In this document: positions 63,959 through 64,000 of the stretch, in pieces | Position numbering within the stretch: position 1 is the stretch's first letter | Layout: each line of letters starts with the position of its first letter | Source of the DNA: Rhodopseudomonas palustris | Lineage (GTDB): Bacteria > Pseudomonadota > Alphaproteobacteria > Rhizobiales > Xanthobacteraceae | DNA: 64,000 nt | Reading direction: 5' to 3' | NCBI RefSeq assembly: GCF_007005445.1 | Contig: NZ_CP041387.1 | Span: 2,418,001 to 2,482,000, forward strand | Position numbers and translations under genes: made by a program | The notes under the pieces: model-generated | Told to the model about the DNA's origin: nothing | The model's input: only the letters and a program-made list of their open reading frames with translations | Databases searched by the model: none

Positions 63959-64000
63959 CTATGCCTTCGCCCGATTGACCAGGAACACCGCCGCCGCGCA
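63959..64000 (-). CDS. Possible C-terminal end of a leftward gene cut by the window edge
   Basis: On the minus strand an open frame enters at 64000 and reads 13 residues ending VFLVNRAKA before TAG at 63961-63959. The hydrophobic run then basic end suits the C-terminus of a membrane transporter, but the piece is too short to identify. It converges on the terminator at 63889-63919. Confidence 0.35.
   Translation of the reverse strand, partial: CAAAVFLVNRAKA

Overview
The window is high-GC (roughly two-thirds G+C by eye) chromosomal DNA of an alphaproteobacterium in the Nitrobacteraceae/Bradyrhizobiaceae group. Protein-level resemblance points to Rhodopseudomonas palustris or a close relative. 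Group markers seen here are the divK-pleD pair, a MipZ-type division-site ATPase, the envelope protein EipB, ClpS next to ClpA, and several Rhizobiales-restricted small families (DUF1489, DUF3572, DUF1849, DUF2177). The name comes from recognition, not from a database search.

Layout. 1-5.8 kb: a truncated ThDP-dependent 2-keto-acid decarboxylase, pyrB with a dihydroorotase homologue that has lost its metal-binding HxH, plsY and dprA. 6-12.8 kb: a small conserved ORF, then topA-rnr-DUF983-Nudix as a tight series, with a promoter-like element and a terminator hairpin just before topA. 12.8-15.5 kb: an MFS exporter preceded by an overlapping short frame with a G7 tract, rpmG, an inverted-repeat element, and a higBA locus whose toxin is frameshifted. 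15.5-19 kb: divK-pleD and DUF3572-dinB. 19-25 kb: eipB, then RidA, GDPD, FemAB-like acetyltransferase, HIT and Ca/cation antiporter genes. 24.6-33.7 kb: trmO, azlCD, a lytic transglycosylase, a GrdB-like protein, a large GT-C glycosyltransferase, clpA and clpS.

34-43 kb: an orphan TadG-like vWA pilus-type protein, a DD-carboxypeptidase with a SPOR domain, a vWA plus J-domain pair, an alpha/beta hydrolase, mipZ and panC. 42.7-49.4 kb: DUF1489 and other conserved hypotheticals, GST, DUF3253, YdcF, aldo/keto reductase and mgtE. 49.5-53 kb: two tandem secreted polysaccharide deacetylases, an Xre-RES toxin-antitoxin pair and tRNA-Leu(GAG). 53-57 kb: an orphan FliN-like SpoA protein, lipB and a DosP-like PAS-PAS-GAF-GGDEF-EAL protein. 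57-64 kb: pccA-oxaloacetate decarboxylase-acyP operon, two hypotheticals, a photolyase and a lysine-rich histone H1-like protein.

Most of the window is ordinary housekeeping content. Threads linking the genes are pyrimidine synthesis, DNA topology and RNA turnover (topA/rnr), cell-cycle and c-di-GMP signalling (divK/pleD, the DosP-like protein, mipZ), envelope and peptidoglycan remodelling (eipB, transglycosylase, carboxypeptidase, deacetylases) and two toxin-antitoxin loci, one intact and one broken. I saw no CRISPR array, insertion sequence, prophage or obvious new multi-gene system. The best leads are the topA leader hairpin, the G7 tract before the MFS gene, the broken higB, the pseudo-dihydroorotase and the Cys4 head on DinB.
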